Source: Prorocentrum cordatum
Lineage: Eukaryota > Sar > Dinophyceae > Prorocentrales > Prorocentraceae
DNA: 64,000 nucleotides
Direction: 5' to 3'
Assembly (NCBI GenBank): GCA_963575745.1
Contig: CAUYUJ010017873.1
Location: forward strand, 27,501 to 91,500
Shown here: positions 33,001 to 44,224 of the stretch, one piece after another
Position numbering within the stretch: position 1 is the first letter of the stretch
Layout of the letters: each line of letters opens with the position of its first letter
Position numbers and translations under genes: made by a program
The notes under the pieces: generated by a model
Database searches by the model: none
Told to the model about the DNA's origin: nothing
Seen by the model: only the letters and a program-made list of their open reading frames with translations

Positions 33001-33309
33001 TTGGCAAGAAAAATGTCGACGGACCTTTTGGTGACTTTTGGTCGGTTGAAAATTTTGTTCTCGAAATTCAACCATTCGTTAGAGCTCTAGTATTTTTTCC
33101 CGTGATATTCGACCTGATTCCCGCTAGTCATCTTGATCTCAGCTCGATCGGGTACCTTTTACTGCTAAAAAGCACACGGGCGGGATCGACCGTTTGAAGT
33201 CATCTTCGCACGCAGAGGCGGCTTTCTGAACATAACTCGAGCTATAGAAGAGCTACAGAGCTGGTAAGCACAGCTAATCCATTCAGAATGAGCAGGCGCG
33301 TTCGCCTGT
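33001..33309 (+). mobile_element. L unit, 5' part only
   Basis: Leader TGGCAAGAAAAATGTCG and the first monomer, cut at GCGTTCGCCTGT by the next L head. Confidence 0.7.
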
Positions 33310-34522
33310 AACTCGTAGAGCTTCCCTTAGCAAGTTGTTGCTGGAAGCTTAAGAGTAATTCCGGGGCGCTGGAGAGCTAGTTGGCAAGAAAAATCTCGAC
33401 GGACATTTTGAGGCATAGTGGTTGGTTGAAAATTTTGTTCTCGAAATTCAACAATTCGTTAGAGCTCTAGTATTTTTTCCCGTGATATTCGATCTTATTC
33501 CCGCTCGCCATCTTGATCTCAGCTCGATCGGGTACCTTTTAACTGCCAAAAAGCGTCCAGGCGGGATCGGCCGTTTCGGGTCATCTTGTCACGCGCTGTC
33601 GGTTTTCTCAAGATAACTCGAGCTTTAGGACAGCTACAGAGCTGGTAAGCACAGCTAATCGATTCAGAATGATCAGGCGCGTTCGGCTGTTGGAGCCAGA
33701 GGTCTGAACTCGGTCTGCTAGCCGAGCTAGGTCCGCAAATCTATTCGTATTGTTCGAGTCATCTTGACAGACGCTCTCGATTCTCTGTACTTAACTCGAG
33801 CTACAGGACAGCTACAGAGCTGATGCGTACAGAATCTGATTCAGAATCATCAGTGGCTTCTGTTGAATCCAGAGCTCTGAACTCGGTCTGCTGCCCGATC
33901 TATAATCGCGAAACTAATCGTATTGTTCGAGTAATCTTGAGAGATGCTGTCGGTTCTCTGCACTGAACTCGGGCTTTGGGGGGGCTGCATGGCTGGTAAT
34001 CACTGGAATCGATTTGGGGACATCAGGTGCGTCCGCCTTCCGAATCCAGAGCTCCGAACTCTGTCTGCTGCCCGAACTAGGTCCGCGAAACTATTCGTAT
34101 TTTTCGAGTCATCCTGAGAGGTGGTTTCCTGCACTTAACTCGGGCTGTAGGGGGGCTGCAGGGCTGGGAATCACAGGAATCGATTCAGAGACATCAGACG
34201 CGTCTGCCTGTCGCATGCAGAGGTCTGAACTCGGTCTGATACTCGAGCTAGGTTTGCCAAACTATTCGTATTGTTCGAGTCATCTTGAGAGGTGCTGTCG
34301 ATTTACACACGTAACTCGGGCTGTAGGAGAGCTACAGAGCTCGTACAGAAGATAATCCAGAAGCATCGGGGGCGTTCGGCTGTTACATCGGAGAGGTCTG
34401 AAATTGCTTCGGCTGAAAAACTATTTTTTCAGTGTAATTTTTTTCGACATTATATGTTGTCAGGAAGCTCTACGAGTCCCCCGGCGGTAACGAAGGTTGA
34501 CGGTTTACCGCCGGCGCCCAGT
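33310..34522 (+). mobile_element. complete L unit
   Basis: H1 head with the loop text AGCAAGTTGTTGCT, leader, about five monomers and a normal tail. Inserted in a monomer of the preceding unit at CGCCTGT. Confidence 0.8.
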
Positions 34523-34854
34523 TGGTCGACCCGGCCAGAAAGGACAAAGTGACAACTTTTGGGTGGTTTTGCGAATATTTGAAAGATATTTGACCATTTA
34601 TTTTGAGAGCAGATTTTCCGCACCTGTAAACGACTATGAGGGCCTCCGCGTCTTAATATGAGCTCTAGATGTACTTTTACTATTCAAACACTTGGCGAAA
34701 CCAACTTCATGTCGACCTGGAAAAAATCATGTTTTCTCTTTTTCGAGAAATGCTTCCAGAAGCCCTCTCTTTCGATGCTGAGCACTGTTACGCGTGCTAG
34801 GAGCTCTACGAGGTTCCCGGCGGTGACGGTTGACGGTTCACCGCCGGCGCTAGT
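34523..34854 (+). mobile_element. S unit without H2 head
   Basis: TGGTCGACCCGGCC start, GGTGA/TCACC hairpin with a shortened loop (CCAG lost), ending GCGCTAGT instead of GCGCCAGT. Confidence 0.7.
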
Positions 34855-35232
34855 CGATGAGCTAGAGGAATTCCGGCGCGGGGTGGAGCTAGTTGGTCGA
34901 CCCGACCAGAAAGGACAAAGTGGTAACTTTTGGGTGGTTTTGCAAAAAATTGAAGGGCATTTGACAATTCATTTTGAGGAAGCAGATTTTTCGCACCTGT
35001 AGTGGGTTAAGGCGCGTCTGCCAGTGAGATTTTCGGGTCCGTAGCTGTAGCATTACTATCAAAACACTTGGAGGAACCGACGTTGGATAAAAACAGGAAA
35101 AACATGTTTTTTGAGTTTCTCAGGTCTTGCTCTAGACGCTTCCTCCACGCTTACCGAGGAGCGCCATGCGAAAAAGGAGCTCTACGAGGGCCCCGGCGGT
35201 AACCTCGTTGACAGTAAACGGCCGGTTCCAGT
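34855..35232 (+). mobile_element. S unit with partial H2 head
   Basis: Head begins mid-way (CGATGAGCTAGAGGAATTCC). The right hairpin arm is altered (CAGTAAACGGCCGG), so pairing is poor. Ends GGTTCCAGT. Confidence 0.65.
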
Positions 35233-36344
35233 TGGCAAGAAAAATCTCGACAGACTTTTTGCTCATTTTTGGTCGGTTCAAAATGTTGTTCTCGAAATCA
35301 ACCATTCGTTAGAGCTCTAGTTTTTTGTCGTGATATTAAATCTTATTCCCGCTCGCCGTCTTGATCTGACATCGATCGGGTAGATATTACTGCCAAAAAG
35401 CACTGCGGCGGGAGCGGCCGTTTCGGGCCATCTTGACACGCAGTGGCGGTGTATTGGACTTAACTCGAGATACAGGACAGCTACAGAGCTGGTGAGCACA
35501 CCTTATGCATCAGAATAATGATACACGTTCGTCTGTTGTATCCAGAGGTCTGAACTCGGTTTGCTAGCCGAGCTAGGTCCGTAAACCTATTCGTATTATT
35601 CGAGTCATCTCGACAGGCGCTCTCGGTTTTCTGTACTGAACTCGAGCTAGATGACATCTACAGAGCTGATACTCACAGAAACTGATTCAGAATAACCAGT
35701 CGCGTTCATCTGTTGAATACAGAGCTCTGAACTTGGTCTGCTGCCCGATCTAGAATCACGAAACTATTCGTATTGTTCGAGGTGCTGTCGGTTTTCTTAC
35801 TTAACTCAGGCTGTAGGCGGGGGCTACAGTGCAGCTGGTCACAGGAATCGATCGATTCGAAGACGTCAGGCGCGTGCTTTCGTCGAATCCAGAGCTCGGA
35901 ACTCGGTCTGCTGCCCGAGCTAGGTCCGTGAAACTATTCGTATTGCTTGAGTCATTCTGAGAGGTGCTGTTACTAACTCGGGCTGGGGGGGGGGGGGGCT
36001 GCAGGGCTGGGAATCACAGGAACCGATTCGAAGACATCAGACGCGTCTGCCTGTCGCATTCAGAGGTCTGACTCGTTCTGATACTCGAGCTAGGTTTGCC
36101 AAACTATTCGTATTGTTCGAGTCATCTCAAGAGGTGCTGTCGATCTACGCACGTAACTCGGGCTGTACGAGACCTACAGAGCTCGTACAGAAGACAATCC
36201 AGAAGCATCGGGGGCGTTCGGCTGTTGCATCGAGAGGTCTGAAATCACTTTGGCTGAACAACTATTCGTTCTCTGCATTTTTTTCGACTTTATATATTGT
36301 GAGGAAGCTCTACGAGTCCCCCGGCGGTAAGAAAGGTTGACGGT
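35233..36344 (+). mobile_element. L unit with truncated terminus
   Basis: Leader and monomers on plus. A G run of about 12 lies near 35986. The terminus stops after GGTTGACGGT and fuses with a GC-rich module at GCCCGCCAGGAGC, so the right hairpin arm is lost. Confidence 0.75.
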
Positions 36345-36711
36345 GCCCGCCAGGAGCTTCTCTGCGGCGGCCCACGTTCCCCGCAGCGACTCGCCTGATC
36401 CGGCAACGGGTCCGGGAGAGCTTCCGGCAAGCTTCCACGCGTGCCTGCAAGACGGCAGGCGCGCATGGAGAAGTTTCTGGCAGCGCTTCAGCAGCGCCGC
36501 AGGGGGGCTTCCCAGAGCGCCAGACGAGCTTTCCGAGAGCGTTGGAGGGCTCGCCAGGAAAGCTTTCTGGTGTGTTTGCCGTTTGCTCTCCGGGTTCTTC
36601 CCGAAGAGCTAGAGGGTTTTAGATTAGAAGCCAGACGGTGGTTGTGTCTGCCAGCAGCCCATCTTCGCCTCTCCAGAGTACCCGCAGCGACTTGTAAAAC
36701 GTCGCAGCGCG

Positions 36712-36747
36712 TCCACGCGTGCCTGCACGCGTGCAGGCACGCGTGGA
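36712..36747. repeat. perfect 36-bp palindrome
   Basis: Left half TCCACGCGTGCCTGCACG is followed at once by its exact reverse complement, with no spacer. Imperfect relatives occupy the same place in the modules near 7620, 11815 and 12270. Confidence 0.9.
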
Positions 36748-36889
36748 GAAGTTTCTGGCAGCGCTTCAGAAGCGCTGCAGGGGAGCCCCCAGAGCTCCAG
36801 AAGCGCTTCACGAGAGCGTCCGAGGGCCCGCCAGGAAAGCTTTCCGGCGTGTGTTCTCTTTGCTCTCTGCTTTCCGGGTTTTGGACGCT

Positions 36890-36897
36890 ACCAAGTG
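36890..36897 (+). repeat. LINE copy 1 target-site duplication, 5' copy
   Basis: ACCAAGTG, repeated exactly at 42281-42288 on the other side of the LINE. It covers the GC-rich module end and the first base of a G-family head. Confidence 0.75.
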
Positions 36898-37028
36898 TGT
36901 GGATCAAGGCGTCTGGATCCCACAGGCGTCTAGCGTGTGGGGGGGGGCGCGTCGCCGCGGGCGGCGGCGCGGCAGCCATCGCTGCCTTCTTCGTCTTCTT
37001 CGGGTTCAGCGAGATCGAGGTCAGCTAG

Positions 37029-37352
37029 GCCGCTGCACTTGTTATTGTTATTGCGTGTGCTAGGCCGCCTGCACTTGTTATTGTTATTGCTACTGCTGCA
37101 ATTGTCTCTTTTCCTCTCTCTCTTGGAACGACGGAGTGCTGGGGGTCCGACTTCAGTCACGCTGACTGGGACTATCTAGCCAGACAGGTCGGGACACCTC
37201 GAGGTGACAGGAGAGCTGTTATTTGTGTGCCATCGCTCACACCAACAGTACCGTTTGTGCAGGGTGAAGGTTACGATTTCAATATCTTGCGTAACCACTT
37301 CGTGCAGGGTGAAGGTTACGATTTCAATATCTTACGCAGCCACAAAAGGAAG
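37029..37352 (+). other. LINE copy 1, open 5' extension of ORF1
   Basis: This stretch is open in the ORF1 frame but has no ATG. It encodes a tandem repeat of VQGEGYDFNILR (about 37257-37340). The text FVQxExYDF recurs upstream of the first ATG in copy 2, which suggests that translation starts further upstream or at a non-AUG codon. Two direct repeats around GCACTTGTTATTGTTATTG lie at about 37035-37087. Confidence 0.5.
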
Positions 37353-38454
37353 ATGGCTGCAGCAGGTTCTTCAGTTTCAGGTGCTGCACCAGCGATGCCA
37401 GCAGGTTCTTCAGTTTCAGGTGCTCCAGGCTTGCATGCGATGGGCCAGGACATGACAATTGATGATGGGGGTGGGGCGTTTGCTAGAGCTGTCCGTGCTC
37501 GTAATGTCAAAGGAGGAGGGAAAGGAGAAGGAGGAGGTGCGGGACAAACATTGGGTGCGAATGAGGTTGCCCAGGAAGCTGGCCTTGACATTGAACAGAT
37601 GTTTCGATCCATCATGACGGGACAACAGACTATGACGGCAGACATGCAATCGTTCAGGAACTCTATTCGTACGGAAATGGACGGTCTGAGAACATCTCTG
37701 GACTCCAGGGTATCGAAAACAGAATCGGCGATCCAGGACCTCACCAATGAAGTTCAGAAGCTCAAGCAGGGGGACGGGCTGTCGGTAGCAAGTGGATCCA
37801 CGAAGGCGGGTACGGACAGGCACGATCCTGCTTGGAATCCACGTTATGTTGAGTTCAAGGGGTGGGTTTCAAGGGAGGGATGGAGGAACCGTGAGATACG
37901 TCAGCGGGAGGCTCTTTCACAGGAGGCACTGACGACGGCGATGAATGGTCTTATTGGCTCTGAACAAATTGATGCTACACAGAGGGTGGCACTGGACTTG
38001 GATCGGACGGTTCAGGAGAATACTGGTAGATATTGGCCGTACACGAGGGGTAGGATCTATTTCAAGCCAGGTACATCCTCTGAGATCCTATGGGAAGCGA
38101 AACGTGTGTGGGAGAATGACTACAGGCGGGGACTCACTTCATTGCCTCCCAATGTGCGATTTCAAGTTGAATGCCAGCCATGGAAGATAGAACATGCTCG
38201 GGCGGTAGGAAGGTTTCAAGCACTATTTTCTGATATCAAGGGAAATGCGACGGCTATTCTTCGAGGTGAGACGGGTCCGCCAATGACATATATGTGGTAT
38301 ATGCCGAATGCGGAGGATACTACACAAAAGACGTTGATTGCAGAATTGGGGGCCGACAAAAGGATGGAACCTCTATGGCGACAATTTGACACACGTTGAG
38401 CCTGACATTAACCAGGTGAAGTTTCTTCAGACACTACGGTGCCCGAATCATTGA
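37353..38454 (+). pseudogene. LINE copy 1 ORF1, frameshifted
   Basis: Probable nucleic-acid-binding protein of the LINE particle. From the ATG (MAAAGSSVSGAAPAM) it has a small repeat (AGSSVSGA twice), a glycine-rich stretch and a heptad-like coiled coil (DMQSFRNSIRTEMDGLRTSL...). A conserved globular region follows (WNPRYVEFKGWVSREGWRN, YWPYTRGRIYFKPG, LPPNVRFQVECQPWK). The frame meets a stop at 38397. A one-base shift just before it restores the family C-terminus (VEPDINQ...) ending at the UGA of 38452. Assignment as an ORF1 protein rests on position and architecture and on the copy in 47739-49235. Confidence 0.75.
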
Positions 38455-38457
38455 CGG
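38452..38457 (+). promoter_or_regulatory. in-frame UGA-CGG between ORF1 and ORF2
   Basis: TGA at 38452 is followed by CGG and an open frame running in phase into ORF2 (RGGRAATETVVATWN). No ATG occurs between the stop and the endonuclease WN motif. The same arrangement is present in copy 2 at 49233. Confidence 0.65.
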
Positions 38458-41400
38458 GGCGGTAGGGCTGCGACAGAGACCGTTGTCGCAACCTGGAATG
38501 TGCAGAAAATATCCGACGGTCAAGTACCCAACCTGGTCGCTGCATGTGAAGCCAGGTCAATTCAAATGGTGTGTCTGCAAGAGTGTGAGCATACCAATGC
38601 AAATACTTTTAATAGATGTGGATGGGAGATTCACTATAGCTCCTGCTCCAAGGCGGCGGTTGCATGGTGCAGGGATTGGGCACCACATGTGATTGCACGA
38701 CGGAGTGGGGTACGATTTGCGTGTGTCGAATTCAGGGGTGCTCTAGTTACATCAGTGTATCTACCATGGGTGATGCGTGAGGTGGACCACTTGGGGGAAT
38801 ACTTAGATGTATTTACAAAGTGCAGTGTTACTATGTGTCAAACTACACAGGCTGGAGTCATACCATGGGTGGGGATGGATGCTCAGACGGAACTTGAACC
38901 AGATATGCTGGGAATGACAGGAGGAGGTCTTATGCAGGTGGACGGGAGGAGGGAGGAGGCGAACTACCATGCAGAGAGGAGGGACATGCTTATGAGGTTC
39001 ATGAGTACTTTGGGGATCTGTGCGGCGAACACATATGGAGCTGGACGTATCACACATGCACCGTACTGTTCCACACATGTGCAGCGTGTGCTTGACTATA
39101 TTCTCATCCCTACACGTTGGTGCGCGGATGAGGCAAGAGCTCACCAGGAAATGAGATGCCAGGTCCAGTTTGTGGAACCCATCAAAGCTACGCCAGGTAT
39201 ACGTGCAAAAGCCAGTGCCTATAGTGATCACGCTCTGGTCTGGGTAAATCTCAAGACTACGGAGATCAGGCGCCCAGCTTTGCCACCCCGCCCTGTGTCC
39301 ATGGTTGGCTGGCAGCCGACGGATGACGCGGCGAGGAACATGTTTCGTGTGCTTGCGGATGTGTCGATTGAGGGGCTTGCATCTGACACGGTAGGGACGG
39401 ACCTACAGCAGGTCGGACGGGTACTCTTGGAGACGGCAAAGCCTGTGGACCACACTAAGGGCTGCCCCAACAGCAAACCTATTCAGAGGCCCAGGGAGCT
39501 CATAGAGGTGGAGTCTGCCATCAGGCGTGGGGCCCTTGGGAATACTCGTAAACAACTGCTGCGTAGGAGGAAGACCCTTAGGAGACAGCATAGGAGGAAC
39601 CAACTCCTGCAGGACCACAAGGGATCCAGTAAGACCTCACGGTGTATCCTCAAGGAGCTGGAGTGTGAGGGTGTGCTGACAATGGACAGGACTAGGTGGA
39701 GTACGGAGATCACTAGGTATGCGACGGCGTCTTACACGAACTCGGAGGAGGAAAAACGGACTTTGGAGGCCTTTCAGGAACTCAGACACAACGACCGTGG
39801 GGTGGAGGGAAGAGTCATCACGATGGGCATGCTCATGCAGGCTCGTGCGTCTTTGAAGCCTGGCACGGCACCCGGTAGCGATGGAGTCGTTGCTGAGGTC
39901 ATCCGTGAGTTGCCGTGGAGGAGCCTCTTGTTTGTGCGGCGTGCTTTCCAGAGGATTTTCGAGCAGGGAGCCTCTAGCCCTGAGACGTGGAGGCAGCTCA
40001 ATATCCAACTTGTGCCGAAGATGCGGAATGCTACACGCCTCTCCAACACCAGAGGGATTTGCCTGATCAGTGTGATGAGTAAATGGTACATGGCATGTGT
40101 GTTGCAGTTTATTGATGCATTTCCTGTGAACCGACGGTTGTGCACATACGGATTTGAGAAGGAACAGAAGGTCACTAACGTCACGGCACCACTATCACAT
40201 CTTACTAGACATGCAAATGTGTAGGGGAAGGCGGAGTCTATGCACGTGGGAGTCTTGGACATACACAAAGCGTTCGATAATGTCACACTGCACACTATCA
40301 TCAAGGCCATGCTGTACCTGAAGTACCCTGTGTGCCTCATCAGAGCCATTGTGGAGCCCATGCTGGATAACATTGCTACCTTTGAGTTTCAGAACGTGTG
40401 CGGCGATGAGGTGAGATACAATAAATCGGTCCGAACGGGAGGTAAGGAGGGACCTATACTTTTCAATATTGTCTTGGAGGCCATCTGGGGATCTGTGATT
40501 CAGACTTGGGATACCTTAGGATACGGTATCCGACTGGAAGGGGAGGGGACGGACGGTGCTCTTGTACACCACTTCTTGTGGGCGGACAATGTTACGCTCT
40601 GTGCTGCATCGCAACTCCAGCTACAACAGATGATCGGTATGATGACGGTAACACTGAGACGGGCAGGGATGGACTGGAAGGAGGATTCTTTGGCATATGT
40701 ACTTTTTGGCCAGACGTACACAGGTGGCGATCCGCCGCTGCCCTGCCCGCTCTCGCCAGCCATCTGTGCGATTTGTGGAGATGAGGATCTCCCAGAGCAC
40801 TTGCGCTCGACTGTTGTAATGCCGAGGAAGGAGGAGGTGGAGGTACTAGGAGTGAAGCTCAGTTCGGAAATCAAAGGTTACCACGGCTTGTATCATCGAC
40901 TGGAGAAAGGGAGGAAGGCCTATCTTGCTGACATCCAGTTTTATCGCTCCAGATCGGTCTCACTCAAAGGGAAGTTTCGCAGGTATGCCGCTCGTGTGCA
41001 GTCTGTGGTGTACCACGGATGTATAGGCTGGCCGTGCAATCTACGACTGCTGGAGAGGATCAAGGTCTGGGAGGGGAGGTGTCTCAACGGTATGCGAGGA
41101 TTACACAAGAGGGAGGAGGAGACGTGGGAGGAGTTCAGGGACAGGGCCACACCGAAGTCATACGAGCTATTCTTGCAGGCTGGCCACTGCAGTCTCTTAG
41201 AGAAGGTGGTCCGAGCCAATTTCGAGTTTGCGTTGGAGCTGGCCCAGTTTCATGATCGGGCCTTCGCCTCCACGGACATGCGTGGAGCACGAGCCTGGCG
41301 CCAGACGCTTCAGGCCATGTTATACTGTGCGGGGGAATGGTCACTACGGAGGGACACACTTGTATCCATGTTCACGGGAGCCAGGAGGAGGGAAGGTACG

Positions 41401-42227
41401 ATGAGAGTGGGGGGAGAGCGCATGCAAGCACTGACAGCTGGCATTGTCTTATGCTGGCGGCGAGTGGTAATTTACGCTGGTTCAGCATCAAGTGGAATGC
41501 GACGGACTGGTGGGATGTAGTTGCGTGCGTGACAAAAATACAGCCTCGATGGGAACCCATCTTTAGGAAACCGCCCTGTGCTCCTTGTCCTGTGGATACG
41601 TGGGACTCCCCTGAGGACTCCGACAGGCTCGCTCGTAGGATTGCCCACGGATCTAACAACGAAACTGTCTGGCAGGAAGGCTCGGAGGGCTCATTATTGG
41701 TTGAGATGACAGGTGATAGTATGTGTGTGGTGAACTGGGCCCGAGGGATCTGGGAATGCCGTGATCGTTCGTACCGCAGGAGGTGAGGCATGGAAACGAA
41801 TCAACTTGCTGAGGATTACGACATCAGGTGTGCCACTGTAGGGACGGATCCGTGGAAGCATATCTACAGAGAGTTCAATTGTGTTGCGGATGAGTTGACT
41901 TGGGAGGCGAGGAGGGGAAGGACGGGAATATGGATGGACTTCAGATATTTGCGACAACAGAGACATTGTATCAAACGTATCCGTGGAGGATGGGACGGTG
42001 GCGTGAGTGTTGAAGGCTCTGCTCTAGGTTGCTATGTGGAGGTCTCATTTGGGGACAACCACTGGCGACGAGTTTTCCAGGAGGCTTCTTTACTCCCTCT
42101 GGGGGCCACTGTTACAGATAGCGAGCTCACAGCTTGTGAACGCCTGCTCCAAGGTGTTCGGCAGATTATCTCTGAGATCCTCGGGCCTCCAACCCCAAAG
42201 AGGTTGAGAGGGCGTGAGGGACCCTAG
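38455..42227 (+). pseudogene. LINE copy 1 ORF2 (endonuclease, RT, RNase H), broken
   Basis: Endonuclease motifs VATWNV, CLQECE, SVYLPW, GMDAQTEL, RVLDYI and YSDHALVW occur in order. RT motifs VLDIHKAFDNV, RTGGKEGPILFN and FLWADN follow. The C-terminal half has GDSMCVVNWARG, YREFNCVADELT, then RGGWDGGVSVEG and TDSELTACERLLQG. Breaks: TAG at 40222 (a tryptophan codon in copy 2), a frameshift near 41412-41450, and TGA at 41784. The protein would therefore lack RT motif A onward if translated. All catalytic motifs are still readable, so decay is recent relative to the divergence of the copies. Confidence 0.9.
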
Positions 42228-42238
42228 GGACTCTGCAC

Positions 42239-42266
42239 GGCTAGGGCGCACGCGCCCTGTGTAGCC
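42239..42266 (+). other. LINE copy 1 3' UTR hairpin
   Basis: GGCTA/TAGCC outer stem, TGTG bulge, GGGCG/CGCCC inner stem with a short loop. It lies 12 bases after the ORF2 stop and 14 bases before the element end. The same structure occurs in copy 2. Likely the 3' signal recognised by the reverse transcriptase, by analogy with LINEs of the stringent type. Confidence 0.65.
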
Positions 42267-42280
42267 GACCCCAACACCCA

Positions 42281-42288
42281 ACCAAGTG
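42281..42288 (+). repeat. LINE copy 1 target-site duplication, 3' copy
   Basis: ACCAAGTG, matching 36890-36897. The following CCTCGTAGAGCTCTGATGG is a G-family head, so the LINE landed exactly on a junction between a GC-rich module and a G unit. Confidence 0.75.
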
Positions 42289-42326
42289 CCTCGTAGAGCT
42301 CTGATGGTAGAAGAGCTAGAGAAAGG

Positions 42327-43369
42327 ACTCGTAGAGCTTCCCTAAGCTAGCAGCTGGAAGCTCAAGAATATTTCGGACGCACTGGCGGGCTAGTTGGCTC
42401 GAAAAACCTCGACGGAACTTTGGTGACTTTTGCTCAGTTGAAAATTATGTTCTCAAAATTTGAACATTCGTTAGAGCTCTAGTATTTTTCCGTGATATTC
42501 GATCTTATTCCCGCTCGCCATCTTGATCTCAGCTCGATCGGGTGAATATGACTATCGAAAAGCACTGTGGCGGGATCGGCCGTTTTGAGTCATCTTGATA
42601 CGCGCTGACGGTTTTGTGAACATAACTCGAGCTTTAGGACAGCTACAGAGCTGGTAAGCACAGCTAATCGATGTAGAATGATTTGGCGCGTTCGCCTGTT
42701 GAATCCAGAGGTCTGAACTCGGTCTGTTAGCCGAGCTAGGTCCGCAAACCTATTCGTATTATTCGAGTTATCTTGACAGGAACTCTCGGTTTTCTGTACT
42801 TAACTCGAGCTGTAGGACAGCTACAGAGCTGATATTTACAGAAACCGACTCAGAATCATCAGTTGCGTTTGTCTGTCGAGTCCAGAGCTCTGAACTCGGT
42901 CTGCTGCCCGATCTAGAATCGCGAAACTATTCGTATTGGTCGAGTCATCTTGAGAAGTGCTCTCGGTTTTCTTCACTCAACTCGCGCTGAGGGGGGCTAC
43001 AGTGCTGGTGGTCACAGGAATCGATTTGAAGACATCAGGCGCGTCCGCCTGTCGAATCCAGAGCTCGGAACTCGGTCTGCTGCCCGAATTAGGTCTGCGA
43101 AACTTCTGTATTGTTCGAGTCATCCTGAGAGGTGCTGTCGGTTTTCTGCACTTAACTCGGGCTGTAGGGGGGCTGCAGGGCTGGTAATGACAGGAGTCGA
43201 TTCGCAGACATTAGACGCGTCCGCCTGTCGCATTCAGAGGTCAAAAAATATTCACTATGAGTCGGAATGTTGGTAGGTGCTGTCGGTTTTCTCAACTTAA
43301 GTCGAGCTAGGAAGCTCTACGAGTCTCCCGGCGGTAACCAAGGTTGACGGTTTACCGCCGGCGCCCAGT
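42327..43369 (+). mobile_element. L unit nested in a G unit
   Basis: Starts ACTCGTAGAGCTTCCC with an altered head hairpin (AGCTAGCAGCT). Four to five monomers. The tail has the GTCTCCCGGCGGTAACC subtype also seen at 17077 and 22001. Confidence 0.8.
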
Positions 43370-43418
43370 TCGGCGACAGAGTGGAGCTAGTTTGCGAAAT
43401 GTCGAAAAGGGGCGCGAT

Positions 43419-43811
43419 ACCTCGTGGAGCTCTTCGGCATCGATGAGCTAGAGGAATTCCGGCGCGGGATGGAGCTAGTTGGTCGACCCGGCCAGAAAGG
43501 ACAAAGTGACAACTTTTGGGTGGTTTTGGGAATATTTGAAAGATATTTGACAATTAATTTTGAGGAAGCAGATTTTTCGCACCTGTAGTGGGTTATTCCG
43601 CGTCTGCCAGAAAATTTTCAGGTCTGTAGATGCAGTATTACTATCAAAACACTTGGGGGAACCGACGTTGAATAAAAACAGAAAAACGCGATTTTTCGAG
43701 TTTTTCGGTTCTCGCTCCAGAAGCTTTTTTCCTGTGTTTCGACGCCGTGCAAGAAAAGAGCTCTACGAGGTTCCCGGCTAACCAGGTTGACGGTTTACCG
43801 CCGGTTCCAGT
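43419..43811 (+). mobile_element. complete S unit inserted in a G unit
   Basis: 393 bp from ACCTCGTGGAGCTC to GGTTCCAGT. Left flank GGCGCGAT and right flank CATAGCTTCCGCGG are contiguous in intact G units (compare 18480 and 44158). The left hairpin arm has lost bases (CCCGGCTAACC). Confidence 0.8.
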
Positions 43812-44074
43812 CATAGCTTCCGCGGCCTGGCTCAGCCGATTTTGCAGTTCTAAGAAGTCGTTTAGGCTGCTAATTGCGCAGAGCGCAGCTTTGCATTACA
43901 GGAGTTACCTCACCAATTCTCAGTTGATTCCGTCGAAAAATTCTCCCGAGCGAAGCCAGAGGCCGACTTCACGTAAGCAGTCTAAAAATGCAATTTTCCA
44001 GTTTTACAGAAATGTCATCAGAAGCTATCTGCTTGCACTTTTACTTCTTTAAGGCGTCTGCTTGCACTTCTAGT

Positions 44075-44224
44075 GCCTCGTAGAGCTCTGATGGTAGAAG
44101 AGCTAGAGGAATTTGGCGACAGGGTGGAGCTAGTTGGCGAAAGGTCGAAAAGGGACGCGATCATACCTTGCGCGGCCTGGCTCAGCCGATTCTGCAGTTC
44201 TAACAATTCGTTTGAGCTGCTAAT
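44075..44224 (+). mobile_element. G unit, 5' part
   Basis: GCCTCGTAGAGCTCTGATGG head and body to GAGCTGCTAAT, where an M unit begins. Head-to-tail with the previous G unit. Confidence 0.65.

Larger units (their letters stand above)
36345..36897 (-). repeat. GC-rich modules, minus strand
   Basis: Two modules. On minus the outermost has the intact 5' end ACTTGGTAGCGTCC (36897 leftwards). The CACGCGTG palindrome at 36712-36747 is perfect. Frames open on both strands, without domains. Confidence 0.65.
36898..42280 (+). mobile_element. LINE retrotransposon copy 1 (decayed, full length)
   Basis: Flanked by an 8-bp duplication. Contains a long 5' region, ORF1, ORF2 and a 3' UTR with a conserved hairpin, ending CAACACCCA with no poly(A). 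Both ORFs are broken (see below). In sampled motif regions its proteins are clearly homologous to those of copy 2 but substantially diverged, so they are two subfamilies, not recent duplicates. Confidence 0.9.
42288..44074 (+). mobile_element. G unit carrying nested L and S insertions
   Basis: Head 42288-42326, middle 43370-43418 (TCGGCGACAGAGTGG ... GCGCGAT), rest 43812-44074 (CATAGCTTCCGCGG ... CTTCTAGT). Interrupted by an L unit (42327-43369) and an S unit (43419-43811). The LINE sits at its left edge, which gives a readable order of insertions. Confidence 0.75.

Noticed and set aside
37316-37823. Minus-strand frames over the LINE ORFs as separate genes
   Set aside because: They are antisense shadows of ORF1 and ORF2. 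The plus-strand reading has conserved motifs in both copies.
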